Part shown: positions 33,541-42,946 of the stretch, in pieces
Layout of the letters: each line of letters opens with the position of its first letter
How positions within the stretch are numbered: the first letter of the stretch is position 1
Assembly (NCBI GenBank): GCA_009777235.1
Contig: WRMH01000004.1
Location: 62,001 to 126,000 of the forward strand
Source: Oscillospiraceae bacterium
GTDB lineage: Bacteria > Bacillota > Clostridia > Oscillospirales > Oscillospiraceae
Direction: 5' to 3'
DNA length: 64,000 nucleotides
Position numbers and translations under genes: made by a program
Notes under the pieces: generated by a model
Seen by the model: only the letters and a program-made list of their open reading frames with translations
The model's database searches: none
Told to the model about the DNA's origin: nothing

Positions 33541-36396
33541 ATGGCGGGCGAGATACTTGGCGCACAGGCGGCTTCTAATGGCAAAAAGAGGGGCGGAGCG
33601 AAAGACGACGGGTTGTTTACGCTATGGACTGTCGGCTTTGCCGACAGTGACGGCAAAGCCGCCGCCAACATTGACGGCAAAGCGGATGCAGCCGCTGCCG
33701 CCGGTTTGTATATAGACTCAAGCGATTGGGAGGGCGCGGCGATTGCCCTCAAATCGCTTCAGGGCGATATCGAAATGGCAAGCGGCATAAAGCCGGAGAT
33801 CGCAAATGATATATCGCGCTTAAAAGACATGGCGGTACTTGCCGGAACAATAGGCAAAAGCGAAGTTATTGACAATTTGATTGCCGACGGGAAAATTGAT
33901 ATTTCGGGCATAGCCGGAAAATGGGAAAGCTATCTCATGGCCGTTGTCCCCGCGCCGCATGACAACATAAAACGCGCTTTGGTCATCGCCGGAAGCGACA
34001 AGCGCGGCACGATTTACGGAATTTACAAAATCAGCGAAATGATTGGAATCTCGCCTTGGGTCTGGTGGGCGGACAGCGTTCCGCAGCGGAGCGGGAGCTA
34101 TTTTATTCCGGCCGATTATCGTCTCGAGCAAGGCTCGCCGTCGGTCAAATACAGGGGAATTTTCCTCAATGACGAAGCGCCCAGCCTTTCCGGTTGGCTT
34201 TCGGCAAAATTTAACGATGTTAGCAATATAGGGGCAACAAAGGGCTGCGGCTTTGAATTTTACAAAAAGGTATTTGAATTGATTTTACGCCTAAAAGGAA
34301 ACTACTTATGGCCGGTGATGTGGAACAATTCTTTTCACACAGACGACCCTCAAAATTCTGTCATGGCGGACACATACGGTATAGTAATGGGTACGTCACA
34401 TCAGGAGCATATGACCTGCGCCGACAAGGAATGGACTTGGGCAAGGCTCGGTGAGTGGAACTATTTTACAAACAAAGAGAATATCTATGATTTTTGGAAA
34501 ACGGGAGTCAATAACCGAAAGGAGTATGAGTCCGTTTTAACGCTCGGAATGCGCGGACAGGCCGATACCGCTATACTCGGACCGGGCGCGACGCTGCGTG
34601 ACAACATGGACTTGGTAGAGAAAGTTATCGGCGACCAGCGGCAAATAATCACCGACGTATACGGCTCTGAAAACGGTGTTCCGCAAATGCTCGCTTTGTA
34701 TAAGGAAGTGGAGGATTTCTACTATGGCTCGCCCGAGCACGGAAAATTGGGCGTACCGGACGACGTTACTTTGATGCTGTGCGACGATAATCACGGGAAT
34801 ATACGCACATTGCCAACGCAGGAGATGAAAAAGCGCAGCGGCGGTTTCGGAATGTACTATCATTTTGATTACAGAGGCTCTCCAATAAGCTACCAGTGGA
34901 TAAATCAAACCCCTCTCGTAAAAGCGTGGGAGCAGCTGACCACAGCCTACGACGCCGGAATTGACCGCATATGGATAGTGAATGTCGGCGATTTAAAGCC
35001 GATGGAGTTTCCGATGGAATATTTTCTGACCCTTGCGTATGATTACGATACATGGAGCGCCCCAAACAAAATCGCCGAGTTTACACGCCGGTTTGCCGCC
35101 CGCGAGTTTGGCGAGGACGCGGCGGACGATACCGCCGATGTGATTTGTGAGTATACGAAGATACTCGGCGCGCGCAAGGCCGAAGTCGTGATGTCCGAGC
35201 CGTCTACTTTCAGCCTGACCGCCTTTGACGAGGCGAGCCGCGTTTTGAACAAGTTTGAGGACATCGTGAAAAAAGCGGAAGCGATTTATGACCGCCTGCC
35301 GCCTTCAAAAAAAGATACGTTCTTCCAGCTTGTGCTCTACGGCGCGCGCGCTTCCATGAATGTATATAAGACGAATATCTGCGCCGCTTGGAGCATCTAT
35401 CTGGCGGAGAAAAATCTGCCCGCCGCAAATGAGTACGCAAAGCTCGCGCGCGCCGCTTTTGACGCGGACGCGGCAGATACGGAATATTATAATACTAAAA
35501 TGTCCGGCGGCAAATGGAATGGGATAATGCGGCAAAACCATATGAATTATACCGCTTGGGACGGGCCTCAAACCTGTGTTGTTCCAAACATAATGCCGAA
35601 AACGGGGAGCGTCCCCACGGCGAGCGGCGCCGGGTCAAATGACCGGGCGGGTATACCGGATGCGGTGACGAAATCACAGGGTGACTTTGAGACGACTCTG
35701 CAAGCAAACAAACAAGGCGGCAATATCCCCGCAGACATACTCGCCGGGCAAATCGAAAAGGCATTGAAAAAGAACACCTATGTCGAGACTTGCGGCTATG
35801 TATCAATCAATCCGGCGCGTTTTACGTCGGAGGCGTCTTTTGGCGAAGCCGGGTGGCGCGTTATTGACGATTATGGGCGTGACGGCGACAGCATTAAGCT
35901 CTTGCCAAACGGCATGTCATTTGAAGTCAATTTGCCCGATGCCCCTTATGCGGAATATTCATTTTATATGCAAACACCCGGCGAATACAAAATATGCGTA
36001 TTTATCGCGCCGACGGGCAATTTCATACACCAAAGCATTGTGCCTTTGTCCTTGCAATTGCGCTTTTCCGCTCAAATCAACACAGATTCGCGCATTACGG
36101 CAAGCGGAATGCTCTCTGAGAGCTACAAGCCGGGCGGTGATGAGCCCACATGGGCGTATGGCGTAATGAACAATATGCGGATGGTGCAAATGCCGGCAGG
36201 TGAGCTGTCTGAGGGTATTCACACGCTGCGGATATATGCTGTTGACCCCGGCGTTGTTATACAAAAAATCGTAATAGCTCCGCCAAATGCAGAATTGGAA
36301 AACATTTCAAAAACTCCGCAAACTTACCATTTCATGGGTTCGTATTTCGGCCCGCCCGAAAGCTATTATATAGTTTCATGGCCGCTTGTCATGTAG
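33541..36396 (+). CDS. GH115 family glycosidase (xylan alpha-1,2-glucuronidase type)
   Basis: Family 115 enzymes release (4-O-methyl)glucuronic acid from side chains of xylan. The protein has 951 aa, without a signal peptide, so it probably acts on imported oligosaccharides. The N-terminal domain includes RALVIAGSDKRGTIYGIYKI. The catalytic barrel has KYRGIFLNDEAPSLSGW, RLKGNYLWPVMWNN, DTYGIVMGTSHQEHM, and WIVNVGDLKPMEFPMEYFL. The C-terminal part (after about residue 730) is beta-rich, as in the family. AAGGAGG precedes ATG 33541; the frame is open further upstream, but this ATG is clearly the start. A terminator follows. Confidence 0.92.
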   Translation: MAGEILGAQAASNGKKRGGAKDDGLFTLWTVGFADSDGKAAANIDGKADAAAAAGLYIDSSDWEGAAIALKSLQGDIEMASGIKPEIANDISRLKDMAVLAGTIGKSEVIDNLIADGKIDISGIAGKWESYLMAVVPAPHDNIKRALVIAGSDKRGTIYGIYKISEMIGISPWVWWADSVPQRSGSYFIPADYRLEQGSPSVKYRGIFLNDEAPSLSGWLSAKFNDVSNIGATKGCGFEFYKKVFELILRLKGNYLWPVMWNNSFHTDDPQNSVMADTYGIVMGTSHQEHMTCADKEWTWARLGEWNYFTNKENIYDFWKTGVNNRKEYESVLTLGMRGQADTAILGPGATLRDNMDLVEKVIGDQRQIITDVYGSENGVPQMLALYKEVEDFYYGSPEHGKLGVPDDVTLMLCDDNHGNIRTLPTQEMKKRSGGFGMYYHFDYRGSPISYQWINQTPLVKAWEQLTTAYDAGIDRIWIVNVGDLKPMEFPMEYFLTLAYDYDTWSAPNKIAEFTRRFAAREFGEDAADDTADVICEYTKILGARKAEVVMSEPSTFSLTAFDEASRVLNKFEDIVKKAEAIYDRLPPSKKDTFFQLVLYGARASMNVYKTNICAAWSIYLAEKNLPAANEYAKLARAAFDADAADTEYYNTKMSGGKWNGIMRQNHMNYTAWDGPQTCVVPNIMPKTGSVPTASGAGSNDRAGIPDAVTKSQGDFETTLQANKQGGNIPADILAGQIEKALKKNTYVETCGYVSINPARFTSEASFGEAGWRVIDDYGRDGDSIKLLPNGMSFEVNLPDAPYAEYSFYMQTPGEYKICVFIAPTGNFIHQSIVPLSLQLRFSAQINTDSRITASGMLSESYKPGGDEPTWAYGVMNNMRMVQMPAGELSEGIHTLRIYAVDPGVVIQKIVIAPPNAELENISKTPQTYHFMGSYFGPPESYYIVSWPLVM

Positions 36397-36417
36397 ATAA
36401 TTTGTTCAAAATGTCCC

Positions 36418-36454
36418 AAAAGCGGCGATTATAGAAAATGATCGCCGCTTTTTA
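36418..36454 (+). terminator. Terminator of the GH115 gene
   Basis: AAGCGGCGAT pairs with ATCGCCGCTT around a loop and runs into TTTTT. Confidence 0.88.
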
Positions 36455-36594
36455 TCGCCGTATTTCATTGCGCCGCAATGGGTGCAGCAATGTTTTCAAA
36501 TGTGTATGGATATGTAGAGAACATTTGTGATAATGTATGTTCACAAAAGCAGGCGCAAGGGGACGTCAAATTTTCAGAAATCAGGTTTACTGAC

Positions 36595-38115
36595 ATGGTC
36601 GCAAAAATTAGATCGCTCGGGCTTGGCGGCATACGAGGTTATGAGGTATCGGTCGAGTGCTGTTTGTCGTCGGGCTTGCCGTCTTTTGATATCGTCGGGC
36701 TTGCCGATATTGCGGTCAAAGAGGCGCGTGAGCGGGTACGCGCCGTCATAAAAAACTGCAAAATTGACTACCCTGTCAGCAGAATAACCGTAAACCTTGC
36801 CCCTGCCGACAAACGAAAGGCCGGCACGGTATATGATCTGCCTGTCTTCTTGAGCATCCTGTCCGCTTCGGGTATGCTTCCTCCATCGTGCATTTCGCCA
36901 AAAGCCGCGTTTTTTGGTGAATTGTCCCTTACCGGAGAGCTGCGCTCTGTTCCCGGCGCGCTGCCGATGGCTCTTGCCGCGGAGCGTTTTGGTATTCGCG
37001 AACTATTTGTCCCTGCCGACAATGCCTCCGAAGCGGCCTATGCCACGGGTGTCAGGGTTTATCCTGTCCGCAGTGCGCACGAGCTTATCTCGCATTTGAC
37101 GAAATCCGAGCAAATCATACCCGCCACGGAGCGCGAGCCTGCCGTATGCCATACACACACGCTCGATTTTTCCGAAGTCAAGGGGCAAGAGAATGTAAAA
37201 CGCGCGCTTGAGGTTGCCGCCGCCGGAGGTCATAATATATTGCTCACCGGCAGTCCCGGCGCGGGAAAAAGTATGCTGGCAAAGCGGCTGACGACAATAC
37301 TTCCCGATATGGGGCGCGATGAAATGCTCGAAACCACCGAAATCCACTCCGTAGCGGGTTTAACAAGCAGGCAGACTCCCATAATGTCGTCAAGGCCGTT
37401 TCGCTCGCCCCACCACAGCATATCGCTTGCCGCCATGTGTGGGGGCACGTCAAATCCCAAACCCGGCGAAATTTCGTTGGCGCACAACGGCGTCCTATTT
37501 CTTGATGAAATGCCCGAATTTCCGCGAAATGTACTCGAATCGCTCCGTGCCCCGCTTGAAGATGGTCAAGTGACCATATCGAGAGCGTCACAGTCTGTGA
37601 CCTATCCGTGCCGGTTTATGCTTGTCTGCGCGATGAATCCGTGCAAATGCGGCTGGCACGGACATCCTTCCGGCAAATGCGCCTGCACGAATTATTCTCT
37701 GATGCAATATCACGACCGCCTGAGCGGGCCGCTGCTGGACCGTATAGATATCTATGCTCAAACGCCGTCTGTGGAGTTTGAGATGCTCAGGGAGCAAAAA
37801 GCCGCCGAAAGCTCGGCGGATATACGCGCTCGCGTAAATAAAGCCCGGCAGTTGCAGCTTGCGCGGTATCAAGGCAGCCCGGAGCGCTGTAACGCGCATA
37901 TCGGGTCAAAGCAGATAGAAAAGTATTGCTGTTTGTCAAGGGAAAGCGAAGCGATGCTGCGCATGGCGTTTAACAAGCTCCAAATGACAGCAAGGTCATA
38001 TGACCGCATATTGAGGGTGGCGCGAACCATCTCTGACCTTGAAGCCGCCCCGGATATAAAACCGCAGCACCTTGCCGAAGCGATACAATACCGGCAGATT
38101 GAATTTAAACTATAG
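36595..38115 (+). CDS. YifB/ComM family Mg-chelatase-like AAA+ ATPase
   Basis: The ComM type is a helicase that helps branch migration of incoming DNA during natural transformation; the role in Clostridia is less certain. 507 aa from ATG 36595. N-terminal ChlI-like domain: GLPSFDIVGLADIAVKEARE and ITVNLAPADKRK. AAA+ domain: Walker A GSPGAGKSM, HSVAGL, LFLDEMPEF (Walker B). Zn-binding-like CKCGWHGHPSGKCAC and a C-terminal Mg_chelatase_C domain follow. The frame is open 39 codons further upstream, but family proteins start at M-KIRSLGL, as here. The ribosome binding site is weak. A strong terminator follows. Confidence 0.92.
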   Translation: MVAKIRSLGLGGIRGYEVSVECCLSSGLPSFDIVGLADIAVKEARERVRAVIKNCKIDYPVSRITVNLAPADKRKAGTVYDLPVFLSILSASGMLPPSCISPKAAFFGELSLTGELRSVPGALPMALAAERFGIRELFVPADNASEAAYATGVRVYPVRSAHELISHLTKSEQIIPATEREPAVCHTHTLDFSEVKGQENVKRALEVAAAGGHNILLTGSPGAGKSMLAKRLTTILPDMGRDEMLETTEIHSVAGLTSRQTPIMSSRPFRSPHHSISLAAMCGGTSNPKPGEISLAHNGVLFLDEMPEFPRNVLESLRAPLEDGQVTISRASQSVTYPCRFMLVCAMNPCKCGWHGHPSGKCACTNYSLMQYHDRLSGPLLDRIDIYAQTPSVEFEMLREQKAAESSADIRARVNKARQLQLARYQGSPERCNAHIGSKQIEKYCCLSRESEAMLRMAFNKLQMTARSYDRILRVARTISDLEAAPDIKPQHLAEAIQYRQIEFKL

Positions 38116-38141
38116 GTTATCCCCCGTGCGGATGCCAAGCG

Positions 38142-38170
38142 AAACCCGCCGACTTTTTGTCGGCGGGTTT
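38142..38170. terminator. Bidirectional terminator between yifB and nifJ
   Basis: AAACCCGCCGAC pairs perfectly with GTCGGCGGGTTT. It has A-rich sequence on one side and TTTAATAT on the other. Confidence 0.88.
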
Positions 38171-38203
38171 AATATAACACAAGTCTTCAATTTCTATTAC
38201 TTC

Positions 38204-38306
38204 GCTGTCATAAAATCATTCCTCCCCGATCAGTTGCGTCATCCATGCGCAAACGATCGGACGCTCCGCATCCATGCTCCGCTCTCGGAACGAATTTTAT
38301 GACAGC
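38204..38306 (-). repeat. Structured inverted-repeat element, copy D
   Basis: 103 bp, with perfect terminal stem GCTGTCATAAAAT/ATTTTATGACAGC and the inner stem CCGATC/GATCGG. It lies between the convergent ends of yifB and nifJ, 20 nt after the nifJ stop codon. Confidence 0.85.
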
Positions 38307-38325
38307 TTTTTATCGTCTTGCCGGG

Positions 38326-41300
38326 TTATTGATCATACAGGGCTACTCTGCGTTCGAGGAGCTTGTATTTTTCATCGGCGATTTTGGCGGCCTCGGCAAA
38401 CAGTTCTTCGGCGATCTCGGGGAATTGGCGAGCCAAAGTGGTGTAGCGGCCTTCTTTTCTGATGAAGTCCTCGTAGGAAGCCGTCGGCGCTTTGCTGTCG
38501 AGCTGGAATGGGTTTTTGCCGTCGTCTTTCAGGCGCGGGTCAAAGCGGAAGTTGTGCCAGTAGCCTGCCTCGACCGCACGTTTTGCCTCAAGCTGGGTAT
38601 TGCCCATGCCGCCCGGAATACCGTGGGCAATGCAGGGCGAGTAAGCTATGACGATGGAGGGTCCGGGATATGACTCGGCCTCGGTTATTGCTTTGATCGC
38701 CTGCGGGAATGATGCGCCCATAGCGATTTGCGCGACGTAGACATAGCCGTAGGAGATGGCTATCTGAGCCAAGTCTTTCTTTGCGGTGCGCTTGCCCGCG
38801 GCGGAGAATTGGGCGACCTGACCAAGCTGCGATGCCTTAGACATCTGGCCTCCGGTGTTGGAATATACCTCAGTGTCAAATACGAGAATGTTTACGTCCT
38901 CGCCTGCCGCAATGACGTGATCAAGACCGCCAAAACCGATGTCGTATGCCCAACCGTCGCCGCCGAACACCCAAAATGATTTCTTGCTGAAAGTGTCCGC
39001 CATGTCGTACAATTTGCATATTTCACAGTCTGTGCCGCAAGACTTACACGCGTCGGCGAGAGCCGCTTCAAGAGCTTTTGAGGTTGCCTTGGACGCCTCG
39101 CCGTCGTTGAAAGTATCAAGCCATGCTTTGATTGCGTCTTTGACTGCGGGAGCTGTATTTGCGTCCGCCGCCAATTTTTCGGCAATCTCGGCGGCTTTTT
39201 TGCGGCGTTGGGTCATGCCAAGATACATGCCGTAGCCGTACTCGGCGTTGTCCTCAAAGAGGGAGTTTGCCCAAGTCGGGCCTTTGCCTTCTTTGTTTAC
39301 AGTATATGGCGTTGAGGGCGCGGAACCGCCCCAAATTGACGAGCAGCCTGTCGCGTTGGCGATATACATACGGTCGCCATAGAGCTGGGTGATCAGCTTG
39401 GCATACGGAGTCTCGCCGCAACCCGAGCACGCGCCGGAGAACTCAAGCAGAGGCTGCCGGAACTGGCTGCCTTTGACCGAGTCTATTTTGTGAGTTTCCG
39501 CAACGGCAGGTTTGTTTGAAACATTGCTTGCCAGATAGTCGAATATGGGCTGGGAGGCTATGTGCTTATCTAACGGCTCCATGATAAGTGCTTTTTCCTG
39601 CACACCGCTTGCGGCATTTTTCTTGCCGGGACAGGCATTGGCGCAGACGCCGCAGCCCATGCAGTCACGGTATGAAACAGCAAGGGAGTATTTAAACTCT
39701 TCACATCCTTTGCCAATCATTTGCAAAGTCTTGATGTCGGCGGGGGCAGCCGTGAGTTCATCAGCGTCGAGGGCATACGGGCGGATAACGGCGTGAGGAC
39801 AAACAAAGGAACACATGTTGCACTGGATGCAGTTTGCCGGATTCCACGCCGGAGCGTCAACGGCGATAGCGCGTTTTTCAAAAGCCGCAGAGCCTTGCGG
39901 GAAAGTGCCGTCCTCAGCGCCCTTGAATGTAGAGACGGGCAGATTGTCGCCGTGCTGGGCGGTGACGGGCAAAAGAATATCCTTTACAAATGTGTTCATT
40001 TCGTCGCGGTCACTCGCGGCTATGGCGGCGCTGATCGTTCCGCCTTCGGTGGACTCGGCCCAAGAGGCCGGTACGTCAACTTTTTTCACATTGGCGATTC
40101 CGGCGTCTATGCACTCGTGATTGAGCTTTACCACAGCTTCACCCTTGCGGCCATAAGTGGCGACAACAGCCTCTTTCATGTATTTTACGGCTTCGTCTAT
40201 GGGGATGATGCCAACTAATTTGAAGAAAGCGGCTTGGAGAATCATGTTGACGCCCAGTCCGCGCTCATTGATGCCATGCGCAAGGCCGATAGCGTCAACC
40301 GTATAAAATTCGATATTGTTCTTTGCGATATAAGATTTCATTGCCGCCGGGAGATGAGTATTCAGGGCATCCGCGTCCCACGCGCAGCTAAGTAAGAATT
40401 TGCCGCCCGGCCGTATATCATTAACTATGTCATACTTGTCAACGTAGCTGGGATTGTGGCAGGCGACGAAATCAGCTGTATTTACAAAATAGGTGGATTT
40501 GATCGGAGCCTTGCCAAAGCGCAGGTGAGAAATTGTGACGCCGCCCGATTTTTTTGAGTCATAGGCAAAATATGCCTGTACGTTGAGATCGGTGTGGTCG
40601 CCGAGGATTTTTACCGAATCCTTGTTCGCGCCGACCGTGCCGTCAGAGCCCAAGCCCCAGAATTTGCATGAGACCGTGCCTTTTGGCGTGGTGTCTGTGG
40701 TATCTTCAAGCGGCAAAGACAAGTAGGTCACGTCGTCGTTGATACCGATAGTGAAATGTTTTTTTTGCGAGGACGAGGAGAGATTGTCGTATGTGGCGAT
40801 AATGTTTGAGGGCGGCGTGTCTTTTGAACCGAGCCCGTAACGTCCGCCGCAGACCTTGATATTATCTTTGCCAAGCTCAGAGAGGGTCGTGACCACGTCG
40901 AGATAGAGCGGCTCGCCGAGTGCGCCCGGCTCTTTCGTGCGGTCGAGGACGGCGATGTTTTTTACCGTGGACGGCAGAGCGGCGAGGAATTTTTCACCGG
41001 CAAACGGGCGGTATAGGCGGACTTTTACCAATCCGACTTTCCGGCCATTGGCGTTTAGGTAGTCTATCGTCTCCTCAATGGTATCGCAGACGCTGCCCAT
41101 AGCGACGATGACGTCTGTGGCGTCGGGCGCGCCGTAATAGTTGAATAATTTATAATCCGTGCCGGCGGCGGCGTTGACCTTATCCATATATTGTTCAACG
41201 ACGGCGGGGAGCGCGTCGTAGAAAGGATTGCAGGCTTCACGCGCCTGGAAGAAAATGTCGGGGTTTTGCGCCGTGCCGCGCAATACGGGATGCTCGGGGT

Positions 41301-41919
41301 TCATGGAGTTGGCGCGGAAAAAGTTGAGAGCGTCCATGTCAATCATTTTTGCCAGCTCGTCATAATCCCAAGCGTCAATCTTTTGCACTTCGTGCGAGGT
41401 GCGGAAACCGTCAAAGAAGTGGAGGAAAGGCAGGCGTCCGGCAATCGCCGCCAAATGAGCCACCGCGCCGAGGTGCATGACTTCCTGCGGGTTTGTCGAG
41501 GCCAAAAGGGCAAAGCCCGTCTGACGGCAGGACATGACGTCAGAGTGGTCGCCGAATATTGACAGGGCGTGGGACGCCAAAGCGCGCGCCGAAACGTGGA
41601 TGACGCCGGGCAAAAGCTCGCCGGCGATCTTGTACATATTGGGAATCATGAGCAAAAGCCCTTGCGATGCGGTAAAGGTGGTCGTAAGCGCGCCTGCCGC
41701 AAGCGAACCGTGCACCACGCCCGCCGCGCCGCCTTCTGATTGCATTTCGACTACCCGTACTTCTTGCCCGAAAATGTTTTTTTGACCGGCAGCCGCCCAT
41801 TTGTCGGCCAATTCAGCCATTACCGACGATGGTGTGATCGGGTAAATGCCCGCCACATCCGTAAAGGCATACGCGACGTGCGCCGCCGCAGTATTGCCAT
41901 CCATTGTTTTTTTCTTCAC
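38326..41919 (-). CDS. nifJ: Pyruvate:ferredoxin (flavodoxin) oxidoreductase
   Basis: Oxidises pyruvate to acetyl-CoA and CO2 and reduces ferredoxin, which can feed the Rnf complex at the other end of this window. A one-chain enzyme of 1197 aa, slightly longer than usual. It contains the pyruvate domain with AYAFTDVAGIYPITPSSVMAE, two 4Fe-4S motifs (CIQCNMCSFVCP, CMGCGVCANACP), the proximal cluster Cys in GACSGCGETPYAK, and the thiamine diphosphate motif GDGWAYDIGFGG to SNTGGQ. The start is GTG 41919, 7 nt after AGGAGG. A promoter lies upstream and a structured repeat follows. Confidence 0.97.
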   Translation of the reverse strand: MKKKTMDGNTAAAHVAYAFTDVAGIYPITPSSVMAELADKWAAAGQKNIFGQEVRVVEMQSEGGAAGVVHGSLAAGALTTTFTASQGLLLMIPNMYKIAGELLPGVIHVSARALASHALSIFGDHSDVMSCRQTGFALLASTNPQEVMHLGAVAHLAAIAGRLPFLHFFDGFRTSHEVQKIDAWDYDELAKMIDMDALNFFRANSMNPEHPVLRGTAQNPDIFFQAREACNPFYDALPAVVEQYMDKVNAAAGTDYKLFNYYGAPDATDVIVAMGSVCDTIEETIDYLNANGRKVGLVKVRLYRPFAGEKFLAALPSTVKNIAVLDRTKEPGALGEPLYLDVVTTLSELGKDNIKVCGGRYGLGSKDTPPSNIIATYDNLSSSSQKKHFTIGINDDVTYLSLPLEDTTDTTPKGTVSCKFWGLGSDGTVGANKDSVKILGDHTDLNVQAYFAYDSKKSGGVTISHLRFGKAPIKSTYFVNTADFVACHNPSYVDKYDIVNDIRPGGKFLLSCAWDADALNTHLPAAMKSYIAKNNIEFYTVDAIGLAHGINERGLGVNMILQAAFFKLVGIIPIDEAVKYMKEAVVATYGRKGEAVVKLNHECIDAGIANVKKVDVPASWAESTEGGTISAAIAASDRDEMNTFVKDILLPVTAQHGDNLPVSTFKGAEDGTFPQGSAAFEKRAIAVDAPAWNPANCIQCNMCSFVCPHAVIRPYALDADELTAAPADIKTLQMIGKGCEEFKYSLAVSYRDCMGCGVCANACPGKKNAASGVQEKALIMEPLDKHIASQPIFDYLASNVSNKPAVAETHKIDSVKGSQFRQPLLEFSGACSGCGETPYAKLITQLYGDRMYIANATGCSSIWGGSAPSTPYTVNKEGKGPTWANSLFEDNAEYGYGMYLGMTQRRKKAAEIAEKLAADANTAPAVKDAIKAWLDTFNDGEASKATSKALEAALADACKSCGTDCEICKLYDMADTFSKKSFWVFGGDGWAYDIGFGGLDHVIAAGEDVNILVFDTEVYSNTGGQMSKASQLGQVAQFSAAGKRTAKKDLAQIAISYGYVYVAQIAMGASFPQAIKAITEAESYPGPSIVIAYSPCIAHGIPGGMGNTQLEAKRAVEAGYWHNFRFDPRLKDDGKNPFQLDSKAPTASYEDFIRKEGRYTTLARQFPEIAEELFAEAAKIADEKYKLLERRVALYDQ

Positions 41920-41965
41920 TTTTCGTCCTCCTGTTTTTGAGTTTTGGGAAATTTACAATATGGTT

Positions 41966-41994
41966 AGTATATCACAGAAATTTTCCTTTGTAAA
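41966..41994 (-). promoter_or_regulatory. Promoter of nifJ
   Basis: On the complement: TTTACA (41994-41989), a 17-nt spacer ending in TGA, and TATACT (41971-41966). Confidence 0.75.
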
Positions 41995-42003
41995 TGTATG
42001 TGT

Positions 42004-42032
42004 TTGAAAAAATGTCCTGTTTATGATAAACT
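42004..42032 (+). promoter_or_regulatory. Probable promoter of the NYN-LOTUS gene and prfB
   Basis: TTGAAA (42004-42009), a 17-nt spacer and TAAACT (42027-42032) with TG one base before the -10. It is divergent from the nifJ promoter. Confidence 0.5.
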
Positions 42033-42082
42033 GTGATACAGGTGTTAAAACCAATATGTAAAGAGAGGAGGAGACCTGAAAT

Positions 42083-42928
42083 ATGAACACAACTAATATG
42101 AACGCGAGCAACGTGACGGCAAACAATATAGCCGCCAGCGCATTAAATCTCGGAAACCTGCGGCTTGCCGTGCTCATTGACGCGGAAAACATTCCGCACA
42201 GACCCTTAAAAAAGATAATGGAGGAAATAGCGATCTACGGCATACCTACCATAAAAAGAATTTACGGCGATTGGACAAACCCGCTTGCCTCTCGCTGGAA
42301 AACATTGCTTTTGGAAAATGCGATCACGCCGATTCAGCAATACGGCTATACAGCCGGAAAAAATTCGAGTGATTCGGCAATGATTATTGACGCTATGGAT
42401 ATCCTCTATACAAGCAAAACCGACGGATTTGTGCTTGTATCGTCCGACAGTGACTTTACGGGGCTTGCCATTCGATTGCGCGAGGCAGGCCAGCGCGTCA
42501 TCGGAATCGGCGAGAGAAAAACGCCAAACGCTTTTATCGCGGCATGTGATAAGTTTACATATATTGAAGTGATCAGCGGTGAGCAAAAAGACCGCGACGC
42601 GCAGTATACCCCCCATCACCGAAAAATGCCCCGAAATGACTTTTCCGATTTTTCGAGCGATGATTTTGCAAAACCGAGGGAGATTCCAAGCGAAATCATT
42701 TTGCTCATAGCGGATTCCGTGGCGGATTTGGCGGGCGAAAGCGGCGAGGTTTTTATGGGCGAGCTTGGCAACCTGATATTAAAGAAGCAGCCGGATTTTG
42801 ACCACCGCAACTTTGGGTATAAGAATTTATCGTCAATGATAAAGTCCATAGAGCGGTTTGACATCGAGTTTAGGCAAACGACTGACCCAAACATAAAACA
42901 TCCATACGTGCGCGACAAAGAAGCATAA
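42083..42928 (+). CDS. NYN nuclease-like domain plus OST-HTH/LOTUS protein
   Basis: 281 aa. A low-complexity Asn/Thr start of about 25 residues is followed by a NYN (PIN-like) domain, with LAVLIDAENIPH, KNSSDSAMIIDAMDILY and VLVSSDSDFTGLAIRLRE; these supply the acidic residues expected for metal-dependent RNA cleavage. A C-terminal OST-HTH/LOTUS-like domain (about 205-275, GEVFMGELGNLILKKQPDFD) is an RNA-binding module. This LabA/MARF1-like pairing is widespread in bacteria, but its role is little known. AGGAGGAG precedes ATG 42083. It lies 18 nt before prfB and is probably cotranscribed. Confidence 0.88.
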   Translation: MNTTNMNASNVTANNIAASALNLGNLRLAVLIDAENIPHRPLKKIMEEIAIYGIPTIKRIYGDWTNPLASRWKTLLLENAITPIQQYGYTAGKNSSDSAMIIDAMDILYTSKTDGFVLVSSDSDFTGLAIRLREAGQRVIGIGERKTPNAFIAACDKFTYIEVISGEQKDRDAQYTPHHRKMPRNDFSDFSSDDFAKPREIPSEIILLIADSVADLAGESGEVFMGELGNLILKKQPDFDHRNFGYKNLSSMIKSIERFDIEFRQTTDPNIKHPYVRDKEA

Positions 42929-42946
42929 GAAGAAGCATTAGAACAT

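Noticed and set aside
36513-36545. GAACAT...ATGTTC dyad before yifB as an SOS (LexA) box
   Set aside because: The half-sites are 12 nt apart instead of the short spacing of known LexA boxes in Firmicutes.
36478-36594. 39-residue N-terminal extension of the yifB product
   Set aside because: Family proteins begin at the equivalent of ATG 36595 and there is no ribosome binding site before 36478.
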